From Agrococcus sp. ProA11 (GTDB taxonomy: Bacteria; Actinomycetota; Actinomycetes; Actinomycetales; Microbacteriaceae), in the NCBI RefSeq assembly GCF_039880525.1, contig NZ_CP156989.1, forward strand, positions 62,001-126,000: a stretch of DNA of 64,000 nucleotides, given 5' to 3'. Below are positions 51,733 to 63,106 of the stretch, in pieces. The notes below the pieces were generated by a model. It ran no database searches and was not told the origin of the DNA. It saw only the letters and a list, made by a program, of their open reading frames with translations. A program made the translations under genes and the position numbers. Numbering within the stretch: position 1 is the first letter of the stretch; every line of letters begins with the position of its first letter.

Positions 51733-52671
51733 TCAGAGCAGGGTCTCCTCGGCCACCACGAACGGCACGGAGGCGTCGAGCTCGATGCGGCTGTATCCGA
51801 TCGGGCCGCCGCCGCCGACCTTGCCGCCGTCGACCTCCAGCCAGGCGTAGACGTAGATCGCATAGCGGCGGCCCGGCACCGCCACGAAGTCGGTCGTGAC
51901 GCCGGTGCCGACGCCGGCGGTGCCGCTCGTGCCGCTGTCGAGCAGGTGGCCCTCGGCGCTCGAGCGCCGCACCACATCGACCCAGTGGTCGCGCTCCTGG
52001 AAGAAGCTGTCGGCGACCCCGGGCTTCCAGCTTTAGACCAGGATGCCGAGCGAGCAGCGCACCGAGGCACCGATCGTGTAGCGGTTGAACGAGGTGAGCG
52101 CGAGCCAGGGGATGTGCGGTCGCACGGACACGCGGGCAGGGCCGTGCTCGGCGACGAAGAGCATGCCGGCACCCCCGACCGAGAACGCCCACTGGCCCCA
52201 GTAGACGCCGCATGCGCCACCCAGCCGACCGGAGCGGATGATGGCGGGGCCGGCGGTGGTGAACGGGCTGCCGTACTGGCTGTGGTCGAGCCACGCGAAG
52301 CGATAGAAGCGCCGCTCGCCGGTGCCTTCGCGGTCCGGCCCGTAGACGTGCAGCAGGTCGCGCGCCTCCGGGGGCGGCTTCGGCCGCAGCCATCCGCCGA
52401 TCGTGAGGTCGAGCCCGTCCACGACCGAGTGCACGATGACGGCGTGCAGGTCGAGGCGAAGGGCCGGATTCACACGGTCGCGGAAGCGGTCCAGGTGCTC
52501 GGCGACGTGCAGCGGCACGGTGCGCCCGTCGTGCAGCTGCTCGTCGACCGGCGGCCCCGCTGCCGATCGGATGCCCGCACGCCGCGGCATGGCGGTGCGA
52601 TCCATCGACGCGAGCAGCTGCTCGAGTTCGTCGTCGTCGATGCGGGGGGATGCCGGGTCGCTCGTGCTCAT
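51733..52671 (-). pseudogene. Unknown protein gene split by a single in-frame TAA
   Basis: ATG 52671 (AGGAG 8 nt upstream) opens a 212-codon frame ending VRCSLGILV then TAA at 52035-52033. The same frame continues without a further stop for 100 codons (SWKPGVADSFFQERDHWVDV ... IGYSRIELDASVPFVVAEET) to 51733, with unbroken coding character. One base change (for example TAC to TAA) would explain it. The joined product of about 312 residues would be beta-rich with many aromatic residues (VYWGQWAFSVGGAGMLFVAE, FYRFAWLDHSQYGSPFTTAG); I do not recognise the family. It could be a recent pseudogene, a sequencing error or readthrough. Confidence 0.75.
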
Positions 52672-52817
52672 CGCGACCACTCCTGTCGGAGGTCGGTGCC
52701 CCGATCCGCGCGGGTCCCCGTGGGCTCGTGCGTCGGGACGGTTCGAGCATGGCACTGCTGCCCGCGTCACGACAGACCGCATCTTGAGGCGTCGCGCCGC
52801 GCTCGCGCATCGCGCCC

Positions 52818-54305
52818 TTACCCAGGCACGTGGGAGAGCGTGGGCCGATCGCGCACATGCGGGACAGGCGCGGCCCGCGCGTCGCCGTAGGCGACGGCGA
52901 GCCTGAAGCTGGCCCACAGCACACCGGTGACGGCCGCAGCGATCATCGCCGCGCCGACGTCGGGCTGGAATCGCAGCAGGACGCTGATCGGTGCGCCGAA
53001 GAGTGTCGGCACGAGCTGCAGCATCACCCAGGCCGCTGCCACCGTGGTCGCGAGCGGGAACCAGAGGCTGAAGAGACCGAACGCTCGCGCGCCGGCGCCT
53101 GGCGCGGCCTGCCGCTTGGCGCGCAGCGCGGCGCGGTGGCGCCAAGCCCAGATCGCGCTCGCGGCGTAGGCGATCGGCAGCGCGACCAGCCCGACGAAGA
53201 GCAACTGCTGCGACCACCGCGACCCGCTGCCGGGCGGCTCGACGCCGAGCGCGGCAGCGATGATGCCCTCGCGCAATCGCGCGGTCTCCCCGAACCCCAT
53301 GCCGCTGCCCCCGTTGACCAGCACCACGGCGCCCGTCCGCTGGGCGGGCACCATCGTCGCGAGCGTCTCGACACCGGGCGTTGATCCGGAGTGCGAGACG
53401 GTGCCGTTCGCCGCGTCGATGAACCAGCCCAGGCCGTAGAACGACGATGCTCCGCCGGAGGGGCGCATCAGCAGCGTCTTCCCCTCGGCGCTGAGGATGT
53501 CGTCCTCCCCGTTCATCAGCAGATTCAGGTAGCGGGCAAGATCGGAGGCACTCGCGACGATCCCGCCTTGCGGTGCTGTTGCGGGCGACGTCGACCGATC
53601 CCGCACGGGCAGCTTCGCCCAGAACCACGGCGTGTGCCCGACGGCCATCTCCTTGTGGACGGCGCCGTCGGAGACGAAGCTGTGCTCCATGCCGATCGGT
53701 CGCAGGATGTGCTCCTCGATGTAGGACCCGTACGACTGCCCGCTCGCTTCTTCGATCAGGTGACCGAGGATCTCGTAGTTCGTGTTCGAGTACTCCCATC
53801 GCTCTCCAGGCGGATAGGCTGGACTTCGATCCGCGTCCCACTGCACGCGGCGTGCGAGCGCGTCCGCGCCGACGCCGGGGGCGCGCGATGGGTTGCCCTG
53901 CAGCGTGGAGTAGCCGCTCGTGTGGTCGAGCAGTTGGCGGATGGTGACGGTGGCGGCGGGGCTTCCCTCGAAGACGTCGAGGTGAGCGGAGATCTCGTCC
54001 TCCAGGCCGAGCGCTTCGGCTTCGACGAGCTGCATGACGGCGAGCGCCGTGAAGCTCTTCGAGATCGAGCCGATGACGAACGGCGTGTCTGGCGTGACGG
54101 CGACCTCGGTTCCTGCCTCGACGACGCCACGCGCGCCGACGGACCGCACCGCTCCGTCGTCGACGATCGCGTAGGCGAGACCGGGTACGCCGGACGCCGC
54201 CATCTCCTGATCGATGACCCGTTCCACGGTCGCCTCTGCCTCGGCGAGCGGCGATGTGACGACGCCGAGCAGCAGCCCGGCGATGAGCAGTGGGCGCATG
54301 AGCAT
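52818..54305 (-). CDS. Exported serine hydrolase (beta-lactamase fold) with membrane tail
   Basis: A 495-residue protein with a signal peptide (MLMRPLLIAGLLLGVVTSPL), a class C beta-lactamase-like domain and a C-terminal part with about four helices (from residue 345). The active-site motifs are Ser80-Ile-Ser-Lys83 (GSISKSFTAL), Tyr172-Ser-Asn174 (WEYSNTNYEILG) and HSG in VSHSGSTPG. It should act outside the membrane on peptidoglycan peptides or esters. It starts 9 bp after the oxidoreductase gene on the same strand, so both fall under the TetR operators upstream. Confidence 0.87.
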   Translation of the reverse strand: MLMRPLLIAGLLLGVVTSPLAEAEATVERVIDQEMAASGVPGLAYAIVDDGAVRSVGARGVVEAGTEVAVTPDTPFVIGSISKSFTALAVMQLVEAEALGLEDEISAHLDVFEGSPAATVTIRQLLDHTSGYSTLQGNPSRAPGVGADALARRVQWDADRSPAYPPGERWEYSNTNYEILGHLIEEASGQSYGSYIEEHILRPIGMEHSFVSDGAVHKEMAVGHTPWFWAKLPVRDRSTSPATAPQGGIVASASDLARYLNLLMNGEDDILSAEGKTLLMRPSGGASSFYGLGWFIDAANGTVSHSGSTPGVETLATMVPAQRTGAVVLVNGGSGMGFGETARLREGIIAAALGVEPPGSGSRWSQQLLFVGLVALPIAYAASAIWAWRHRAALRAKRQAAPGAGARAFGLFSLWFPLATTVAAAWVMLQLVPTLFGAPISVLLRFQPDVGAAMIAAAVTGVLWASFRLAVAYGDARAAPVPHVRDRPTLSHVPG

Positions 54306-54314
54306 GTCCCTGCC

Positions 54315-55346
54315 TCAGTCGGCGACGCGGAAGACGGCCTTGCCGCGAATGCGGCCGGCGGTGAGGTCGTCGATGGTCTCCCGCACGGCGGTCAGCGGCC
54401 TGACGGTCGACGCCGTGGACCGCAGCGCGCCCGTCTCCACGAGCCGGCTCAGCTCGAGGAGCCCTGCGCCCGACACCGATGCGATGAAGAAGCCGAGTCG
54501 GCGGCGGCTGAACACCGAGCGCAGCCGGGCGCCGAACTGTCGTTGCAGCCCGCCGGTCCATCGCCCGCCGCCCTCGCCGCCGACGATGACGAGTGCGCCG
54601 GTTGGCGTCAGGATGCGCATCAGTCTGCCGACGGGGAGTCGACCGTTCACGTCGATGATGACGTCGTAGCGCTCGGGCAGCGTCGTGACGTCGGTAGTTG
54701 CATAGTCGATCACTCGGTCGGCCCCGAGCGAGCGAACAAGGTCGGCCTTGGCGCCGCTCGACACACCGACCACCGCTGCTCCAGCCGCTGCTGCGAGCTG
54801 CACGGCGTACCCGCCGACGCCGCCCGAGGCACCGGTGACCAGCACGCGATGGCCCGATTGCACCTTGCCGTGCGTGTGCACCGCCTCGAGCGCCGTCAGC
54901 CCCGAGACCGGGATCGCGGCCGCGTCGTTGAAGCTCACGCCCGCTGGGATGCGCGTGACCGTGCTGGCGTCGGCAACCGCGTACTCCGCGAAGCTTCCGG
55001 CCGCGGTGCCGAACACGCGCTCGCCCACGGCAAACCCGGTCGTCTCCGTACCGAGAGCGACGACGGTGCCTGCGACATCCGACCCCGGGATCGGCTGTCG
55101 AGGCGCGCGCATGCCGAACATCGGGCGAACCAGGTAGGGCAAGCCCGCCATGATGTGCCAGACCCCTCGATCGAGGCCCGCGGCGGCCACGCGGATCAGC
55201 ACTTGCTTTGGAGTCGGCTGCGGCACCGGCACGTCTTCCAGTCGGAGCACCTCCGCACCCCCGTAGCCCCGCTGCATCACCGCAGTCATGGTGCGCGGGA
55301 CGGCGTGTGCGGCTGACGCGGCGCCGGTGTCGATCTTCTGGGTCAT
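54315..55346 (-). CDS. NAD(P)H-dependent zinc-free MDR oxidoreductase (quinone-reductase-like)
   Basis: A 343-residue medium-chain dehydrogenase/reductase: catalytic-domain pieces VLIRVAAAGLDRGVWHIMAG and IPGSDVAGTVVALG, nucleotide loop VLVTGASGGVGGYAVQLAAA, and VIDYATTDV. No structural or catalytic zinc cysteines are present, so it fits quinone or enone reductases. ATG 55346 has GAGGAG 8 nt upstream; GTG 55349 is possible. It is divergent from a TetR gene and its upstream region holds two TetR-type palindromes. Confidence 0.9.
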   Translation of the reverse strand: MTQKIDTGAASAAHAVPRTMTAVMQRGYGGAEVLRLEDVPVPQPTPKQVLIRVAAAGLDRGVWHIMAGLPYLVRPMFGMRAPRQPIPGSDVAGTVVALGTETTGFAVGERVFGTAAGSFAEYAVADASTVTRIPAGVSFNDAAAIPVSGLTALEAVHTHGKVQSGHRVLVTGASGGVGGYAVQLAAAAGAAVVGVSSGAKADLVRSLGADRVIDYATTDVTTLPERYDVIIDVNGRLPVGRLMRILTPTGALVIVGGEGGGRWTGGLQRQFGARLRSVFSRRRLGFFIASVSGAGLLELSRLVETGALRSTASTVRPLTAVRETIDDLTAGRIRGKAVFRVAD

Positions 55347-55364
55347 CACTCTGCTCCTCGAGTC

Positions 55365-55413
55365 ATCGTACTAAGTACGGGATTAGGGGAACTGTAGTAG
55401 TACTTAGTACGAT
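55365..55413. promoter_or_regulatory. Twin TetR operators
   Basis: ATCGTACTAAGTAC (55365-55378) and GTACTTAGTACGAT (55400-55413) are perfect 14-bp inverted copies; each also contains its own 11-bp palindrome GTACTWAGTAC. The two palindrome centres are 32 bp apart, about three helical turns. They fill the gap between the divergent oxidoreductase and TetR genes and are much more AT-rich than their surroundings. Confidence 0.85.
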
Positions 55414-55441
55414 GGTCAAGACCCAGGAAGGCGGTAGGTGC

Positions 55442-56119
55442 ATGGCAGAGACGCAGGCCCGCGCGCGAGCATCGCTCGATCGCAACAGCATCATCGTCGG
55501 CGCCGTCGAGCTCGCGGACGAGATCGGTCTTGAGCCGCTCACCATCCGACGCCTGGCGGAGCATCTGGGTGCGCGACCGATGACGCTGTACCACTACGTG
55601 AGCGGCAAGGACGACATCGTCACGGGGATGGTCGGCCGCGTCTTCGACGAGGTCGAGCGCCCGCTCCCGGGCGCCCCGTGGAAGGAAGCGATCCGCGCGC
55701 GCGCACTGTCGCTCCGGGCAGCGCTGCGACGCCACCCGTGGGCGATCCCCATCATGGAGTCGCGGCGCACCCCGGGCCCCGACATCCTCGACCATCACGA
55801 GGCATTGCTGACGACCTGGCTCAGCACGGGCTTCCCGCTGCCGCAGATCGCGCACGGACTGGCGATCGTGGACGCGTTCGTCTACGGATTCGTCCTGCAG
55901 GAGGCGGCGCTCCCGTTCGGCGATCGCGACGGCGACCTCAGCGAGGCGAGCGACGGGATCGTCGCGCCTCTGTCAGCGGAGCGATATCCGGCGCTCGTGC
56001 GCTTCACCACCGAGCACGTCATGCAACCCGGATACAGCTTCGGAGACTCGTTCGAGGTCGGGCTTGACCTCGTCCTCGACGGCATCGAGCGGCGCGGAAC
56101 CAGCGCCGCCGTCGGCTAG
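55442..56119 (+). CDS. TetR-family repressor
   Basis: A 225-residue repressor. The DNA-binding part includes AVELADEIGLEPLTIRRLAE, HLGARPMTLYHYVSGKDDIV, and a TetR-class C-terminal domain follows (HPWAIPIMESRRTPGPDIL, GLAIVDAFVYGFVLQE). ATG 55442 is preferred; ATG 55412 is in frame but sits inside the right-hand operator. It is expected to repress itself and the oxidoreductase/serine-hydrolase pair; the inducer is unknown. Confidence 0.9.
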   Translation: MAETQARARASLDRNSIIVGAVELADEIGLEPLTIRRLAEHLGARPMTLYHYVSGKDDIVTGMVGRVFDEVERPLPGAPWKEAIRARALSLRAALRRHPWAIPIMESRRTPGPDILDHHEALLTTWLSTGFPLPQIAHGLAIVDAFVYGFVLQEAALPFGDRDGDLSEASDGIVAPLSAERYPALVRFTTEHVMQPGYSFGDSFEVGLDLVLDGIERRGTSAAVG

Positions 56120-56135
56120 CAACGACGCACGGCAA

Positions 56136-56173
56136 GAGCCCCGAGCCTGCAGCTGGCTGCAGATTCGGGGCTC
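56136..56173. terminator. Bidirectional hairpin after tetR and the nrdF-like remnant
   Basis: GAGCCCCGA (56136-56144) pairs with TCGGGGCTC (56165-56173), with an inner CTGCAG/CTGCAG stem and CTGG loop. It follows the tetR stop by 16 bp on the plus strand and the decayed nrdF tail on the minus strand; its design parallels the hairpin after the true nrdF (57338-57379). Confidence 0.65.
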
Positions 56174-56207
56174 GCTTCGCGTTGGCCCGGTTGCGTGCTC
56201 TGGGTCG

Positions 56208-56289
56208 AGAAGTCCCAGTCATCGTCCTCGGCGGCCTCGGCCTTGCCGATGACGCAGGAGGAGCCGGAGCCCGAGGAGCAGTCGTGGTT
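56208..56289 (-). pseudogene. Decayed copy of the nrdF 3' end
   Basis: These 82 bases match the last coding bases of nrdF (57417-57498) with five substitutions and no gap. Translated, the remnant reads SSCVIGKAEAAEDDDWDF against [18 protein letters not shown] in NrdF: the radical-transfer tyrosine is Cys here, and the stop codon after DF is lost (TCG). Upstream similarity ends at NHD. It lies 1.1 kb from the real nrdF end, with the DoxX and HxlR genes between, and points to a duplication or insertion event at the nrdF end. Confidence 0.85.
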
Positions 56290-56345
56290 GAACGACTCCC
56301 GCAGTTGCTCGCGTTCGTCGTCGTCGATGTTTCCGACGTCAATTG

Positions 56346-56711
56346 TCAGAGCACGACGAGAAACCCGAGCACTGCGCTCGCAGCGGCGAGTGCGCCGAGA
56401 ACGATCGACGGTGTTGCACTCTCCTTGCGGCGGGCGTGCACCGCGATCGCGCCGATCATGACGATGGCCAGTGCGACGGCAGCGATCGGTGTCAGAACCG
56501 GTGCGATGTTCGTGAGCAGGGGCAGGATCAGGCCGAGGCCGCCGACCAGTTCGGCGGCGCCGATGAGCTTGACCGTCGAGTCGCGGTAGTCGTCCGCCCA
56601 CGCCAGGCCATTCGCGACCAGCGCCGGCTTGGGCCGCAGGAGCTTCATCGCTCCGGCGGCGATGAAAGCCAGGGCGAGCAGGGCGTTGAGGATCCACAGG
56701 GCGATGATCAT
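56346..56711 (-). CDS. DoxX-family membrane protein
   Basis: A 121-residue, four-helix protein of the DoxX-like group: IALWILNALLALAFIAAGAM followed by KLLRP, then IGAAELVGGLGLILPLL and a last helix SIVLGALAAASAVLGFLVVL. Members are linked to redox and electron transport or detoxification, often next to HxlR or MarR regulators. It diverges from the HxlR gene, and the pair looks like one cassette. It lies between the two copies of the nrdF tail. Confidence 0.85.
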   Translation of the reverse strand: MIIALWILNALLALAFIAAGAMKLLRPKPALVANGLAWADDYRDSTVKLIGAAELVGGLGLILPLLTNIAPVLTPIAAVALAIVMIGAIAVHARRKESATPSIVLGALAAASAVLGFLVVL

Positions 56712-56740
56712 GACACTCCAGGGTGAAGAGGTGCGGTCTG

Positions 56741-56753
56741 TTACTGTTCGTAA
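56741..56753. promoter_or_regulatory. Possible HxlR operator
   Basis: TTAC-TGTTC-GTAA is a short inverted repeat between the divergent doxX and hxlR genes, in an AT-richer stretch. HxlR proteins usually bind such palindromes; the arms here are only 4 bp, so support is moderate. Confidence 0.45.
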
Positions 56754-56821
56754 GCAACCTCATCATGGGTGATGGTGATCGAGCGTGCAAAAGGCACATG
56801 GATGTAAGCAGGTGACACGGG

Positions 56822-57250
56822 ATGGCGCGCATGCTCTCCAGCGATCCGGCCCCACCGGCCCCCACCGGCTATGAACGGTCCTGCGAGGGTGGCCCAGGCG
56901 GCACTGAGCACGGACGCGCGATCCGCGAGGTCCTCGATCGCATCGGCGACAAGTGGTCCCTCCTGGTCATCGCCACGTTGCGACAGGAGCGACACCGGTT
57001 CACCGCGCTGCAGCGCCATATTCCGGGGATCTCCCAGCGCATGCTCACCCTCACCCTCCGTCAGCTCGAACGAGACGGGCTGGTCACCCGGACCGTGTAC
57101 GCCGAAGTGCCTCCCCGCGTCGAGTACGAGCTCACCGAGCTTGGCGGCACGCTCATCACCCTCGCGATGGCGCTCGCCGATTGGGCGATCGACAATCACC
57201 CGCGCATCGAGATCGCTCGGAAGGCATACGACGACACTCACCCGCGCTGA
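56822..57250 (+). CDS. HxlR-family regulator
   Basis: A 142-residue winged-helix protein: AIREVLDRIGDKWSLLVIAT, FTALQRHIPGISQRMLTLTL and VPPRVEYELTELGGTL, the HxlR signature series. Cys21 in ERSCEGG lies where many HxlR proteins carry a redox-sensing cysteine. It probably controls the divergent doxX gene in response to electrophiles or oxidants (inference). ATG 56831 is a second possible start. Confidence 0.9.
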   Translation: MARMLSSDPAPPAPTGYERSCEGGPGGTEHGRAIREVLDRIGDKWSLLVIATLRQERHRFTALQRHIPGISQRMLTLTLRQLERDGLVTRTVYAEVPPRVEYELTELGGTLITLAMALADWAIDNHPRIEIARKAYDDTHPR

Positions 57251-57337
57251 GGTGGCACTCGAACCGACACCGGGAATCCTCATCCGGGGCGCGTTGGCGC
57301 TCACGAGTGCTCGTCTGTCAGTCGAGAGCACGCGCAA

Positions 57338-57379
57338 GAGAGGCCCCAATCCGCAGCATCCTGCGAATCAGGGCCTCTC
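57338..57379 (-). terminator. Hairpin after nrdF
   Basis: GAGAGGCCC (57338-57346) pairs with GGGCCTCTC (57371-57379), with an inner CGCAG/CTGCG stem and a CATC loop. It lies 36 bp past the nrdF stop and 87 bp past the hxlR stop, so it can end both transcripts. Confidence 0.75.
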
Positions 57380-57414
57380 GCCAGCCGTTTCCGGCCGGAG
57401 TCAGGATCGGGCGG

Positions 57415-60696
<3,282 letters not shown>

Positions 60697-60709
<13 letters not shown>

Positions 60710-61122
60710 AGTGCTTCCAATCCTTCATTGACGACGCGCACGTCGTCTGCAGTTCCGAACAGTTCGAATCGATAGAGGTGCGGCACCCCGCACTTGCGGG
60801 CGATGATGTCGCCCGCGAGCCCGTAGCCCGCACCGAAGTTGGTGTTGCCGGCCGCGATCACCCCGCGCAGATGCTTGCGGTTCTCCTCGTCGTTGAGGAA
60901 CCGGATGACCTGCTTCGGCACGGCGCCCTCGCCGTTGCCGCTGCCGTAGGTCGGCACGATGAGCACGTAGGGCTCCCGCTGCTTGAGCGGCGGATCCTTC
61001 GGGTAGAGCGGGATCCGCGCTGCCGGCCGGTCGAGCTTCTCGACGAATCGGGCAGTGTTGCCCGAGACGCTCGAGAAGTAGACCAGGTCGACCACGGGGG
61101 CCTCCAGCGCCACCGAGGGCAT
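60697..61122 (-). CDS. nrdI: Flavodoxin-like RNR cofactor protein NrdI
   Basis: A 141-residue FMN protein that supplies oxidant for assembly of the Mn2-tyrosyl cofactor of NrdF. FMN-binding loops are [38 protein letters not shown] and [17 protein letters not shown] 61122 lies 5 bp after the nrdH stop; the longer frame upstream is a shadow of nrdH. Length is normal. Confidence 0.95.
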
Positions 61123-61127
61123 GCCGG

Positions 61128-61355
61128 TCAGGCCGCGATGATCGCCTTGATGCGATCCGGCTGGAAGCCCGACCAGTGGTCCTCGTCGGCGATCACGACG
61201 GGGGCCTGCATGTAGCCGAGGTCCCGAACCGTCTGCAGTGCCTTGTCGTCGGCGGTGACGTCGAAGATCTCGTAGTCGATGCCCTGCGCGTCGAGCGCGC
61301 GGGTGGTCATCGTGCACTGGACGCATGCGGGCTTGGAGTAGACGGTGACGGTCAT
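61128..61355 (-). CDS. nrdH: Glutaredoxin-like electron donor NrdH
   Basis: A 75-residue redoxin, first gene of nrdHIEF. The active site is CVQC in [20 protein letters not shown], and the C-terminal [12 protein letters not shown] is the NrdH signature that fits thioredoxin reductase. It reduces the C-terminal cysteines of NrdE. The promoter upstream contains NrdR-type boxes. Confidence 0.97.
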   Translation of the reverse strand: MTVTVYSKPACVQCTMTTRALDAQGIDYEIFDVTADDKALQTVRDLGYMQAPVVIADEDHWSGFQPDRIKAIIAA

Positions 61356-61419
61356 GTCGACCTGCTTTCGTGAACGGGTCTTGCTGTGCTGGAGATGGTG
61401 TGTGGCCTGGGCCGGGCTC

Positions 61420-61467
61420 CCACTATATGTGGTGTCTTGCCGCGATCAAGGGCACTAGATGGTGTGT
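61420..61467 (-). promoter_or_regulatory. nrdHIEF promoter with two NrdR-type boxes
   Basis: Box 1, CCACTATATGTGGTGT (61420-61435), and box 2, GCACTAGATGGTGTGT (61452-61467), resemble the NrdR consensus ACACWATATAKTGTGT and start 32 bp apart, three helical turns. On the minus strand TTGATC (61449-61444) and TATAGT (61427-61422) with a 16-bp spacer form a good sigma-70-type promoter, so box 1 covers the -10. NrdR would block transcription when dATP/ATP is high. Confidence 0.75.
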
Positions 61468-61544
61468 TTCTCCACACCTGTTTCAACAAACAGTCCACAG
61501 GTGTCATTCCCGCCGCGGCATGACGCGAGAAAGCCTGTGGAGAG
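61468..61544. promoter_or_regulatory. DnaA-box-like cluster upstream of nrd
   Basis: TTCTCCACA (61468-61476) differs from the DnaA box TTATCCACA at one base; CAGTCCACA (61491-61499) and, inverted, CTCTCCACA (61544-61536) differ at two or three. A palindrome CTGTTT-CAAC-AAACAG lies at 61478-61493. DnaA control of nrd genes is known in E. coli; here it is a suggestion from sequence alone. Confidence 0.4.
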
Positions 61545-61603
61545 CGAGTGCGCCCACCTGTGCAGAACGCGCAGAACCGAGCTCGCGACACGCGGGGCGA
61601 GAG

Positions 61604-61622
61604 TCACACCGATGTGATTCAC
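61604..61622. promoter_or_regulatory. Overlapping palindromes TCACA-N4-TGTGA and GTGATTCAC
   Basis: TCACACCGATGTGA (61604-61617) and GTGATTCAC (61614-61622) overlap. They resemble CRP/FNR- or GntR-type sites but with non-standard spacing. They lie 260 bp before the Liv lipoprotein gene. Confidence 0.35.
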
Positions 61623-61811
61623 CTGGGTGCATGCCTGCCTCCTCGCGATCGGATCGGCCCCGATCCTGGCCGGCTCAGGGCCTCGATGAGGCAACGCTAC
61701 GACCGGCCACTGACACGCTCGCGGGCCGTCGATCCGGACCCAAAGGTCACGAAACGATCACGGAGCCCGAACCGTGTCCGCAGGAGCACGGATCATGCGG
61801 CATGATTAAAC
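61623..61811. other. Gene-free remainder of the nrdH/liv intergenic region
   Basis: The 524-bp gap between nrdH (ends upstream at 61355) and the Liv lipoprotein gene (61880) holds the control sites listed separately. In the stretch between those sites I see no convincing ORF, tRNA, hairpin or repeat; frames that cross it lack coding character. Confidence 0.5.
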
Positions 61812-61827
61812 GACCGAACGTTCAGTC
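61812..61827. promoter_or_regulatory. TetR-type palindrome before the liv genes
   Basis: GACCGAAC-GTTCAGTC is a 16-bp palindrome with one mismatched pair and a perfect GAACGTTC core, in an AT-rich stretch (ATTAAACG before, GTTAATCG after) about 53 bp before ATG 61880. It looks like an operator over the liv promoter; no TetR gene of its own is next to it. Confidence 0.6.
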
Positions 61828-61879
61828 AGTTAATCGTTCGATGCTGTGCAAGCGCCCCCAGAGCTCAAGGGAGAGTTCC

Positions 61880-63094
61880 ATGATCCGACGTCGCAGTCGT
61901 CTGCTGACCATCACCGCCCTCTCGGCCGGCGCCCTCGTGGCGCTCACCGGCTGCGGAGGCTCGAACTTCGGCGGCAGCGCCGACCCTGGCACCTCCGGCG
62001 AGGCTGACCCGGGCGCCGAGCAGGGCCCGATCGTGATCGGCGCCGTGCTCGACATCACCGGCGTCGGCGCGAACCTCGGCGTGCCCGAGCAGAACACGCT
62101 CAACATGCTCGCCGACCAGCTCAACGAGGATGGCGGCATCGACGGCCGCGAGGTCGAGCTCATCGTGCTCGACAACCAGTCGACCGAGGACGGCGCCGCA
62201 CGTGCGACCACCGAGCTGATCGAGAACGAGGGCGCGCACCTCATCATCGGCGCGAGCCGCACGGGCCCCAGCCTGGCGATGCGCCCGATCGTGGAGCAGG
62301 CGCAGATCCCGACCATCTCCATCGCCGCGAACGCCGCGATCGTCGAGGGCTCCGAGTGGATCTTCAAGACCGCGCAGAATGACGTCGTCGTGATCGAGAA
62401 CATCCTCGACGACATGGAGTCGAAGGGCTACGAGACCGTCGCCCTCGCCCGCGACGCGACCGGCTTCGGTGAGGGCATCTCCGAGATGATCACCGAGCTC
62501 GGCGCCGAGCGCGGCATCGAGCTCGTCGCCACCGAGGCGTTCGAGCCGAGCGCGACCGACTACACCGCGCAGTTCACGAACATCCGCAACGCTGGCGCCG
62601 ACGCCAACATCATCTGGGGCATCACGCCGTCGGCCGGCCTCGCGCAAGCCGCCTACACCCAGCTCGGCATCGAGGCGCCCGTCTACCAGTCGCACGGTGT
62701 CGCGAACTCGGCGTTCTTCGAGGCGGCCGGCGACTCCGCCGAGGGCGTGCTCGCCCCCATGGGCCGCCTGCTCGTCTCCGACCAGCTGCCCTCGGACGAC
62801 CCGCAGCTCGAGGTCATCGACGCGTTCATCGCCGACTACACCGAGGCGTACGGCGAGGCCCCGTCGTCCTTCGCCGGGCACGCGTACGACGCCTGGATGA
62901 TCGGCGTCGCGGCGCTTGAGGAGGCCGGCACGGATCCCGCCGCGCTGCGCGACGCGATCGAGGGCACCTCCGAGTTCGTCGGCATCTCGGGCATCTTCAC
63001 GATGACCCCCGAGAACCACTCGGGTCTTGAGGCTGACGCGCTGATCCTCGCTGAGGCGCGCGACGGTCGCTGGAACCTCGCAGACGGCCAGTAG
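61880..63094 (+). CDS. ABC importer substrate-binding lipoprotein, branched-chain amino acid type
   Basis: A 404-residue lipoprotein: signal peptide with lipobox LVALTGC (Cys about 27), a Gly/Ser-rich linker, then the LivK-type periplasmic-binding fold (IVIGAVLDITGVGANLGVPE, EVELIVLDNQSTEDGAARAT, HLIIGASRTGPSLAMRPIVE). It captures amino acids, amides or aromatic acids; which one is unclear. AAGGGAGAG lies 7 nt before ATG 61880. The LivH permease follows after 12 bp. Confidence 0.92.
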   Translation: MIRRRSRLLTITALSAGALVALTGCGGSNFGGSADPGTSGEADPGAEQGPIVIGAVLDITGVGANLGVPEQNTLNMLADQLNEDGGIDGREVELIVLDNQSTEDGAARATTELIENEGAHLIIGASRTGPSLAMRPIVEQAQIPTISIAANAAIVEGSEWIFKTAQNDVVVIENILDDMESKGYETVALARDATGFGEGISEMITELGAERGIELVATEAFEPSATDYTAQFTNIRNAGADANIIWGITPSAGLAQAAYTQLGIEAPVYQSHGVANSAFFEAAGDSAEGVLAPMGRLLVSDQLPSDDPQLEVIDAFIADYTEAYGEAPSSFAGHAYDAWMIGVAALEEAGTDPAALRDAIEGTSEFVGISGIFTMTPENHSGLEADALILAEARDGRWNLADGQ

Positions 63095-63106
63095 GAGAGG
63101 CGCTCG

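Noticed and set aside
49844-52924. Single 1026-codon minus-strand protein
   Set aside because: Only the last 353 codons are a real gene; the rest reads through the antisense or shifted frames of two other genes.
56208-56400. Small Cys-containing peptide gene ending DDDWDF
   Set aside because: The frame lacks a good start and has no stop after DDDWDF; 82 bases match the nrdF end, so a remnant is simpler.
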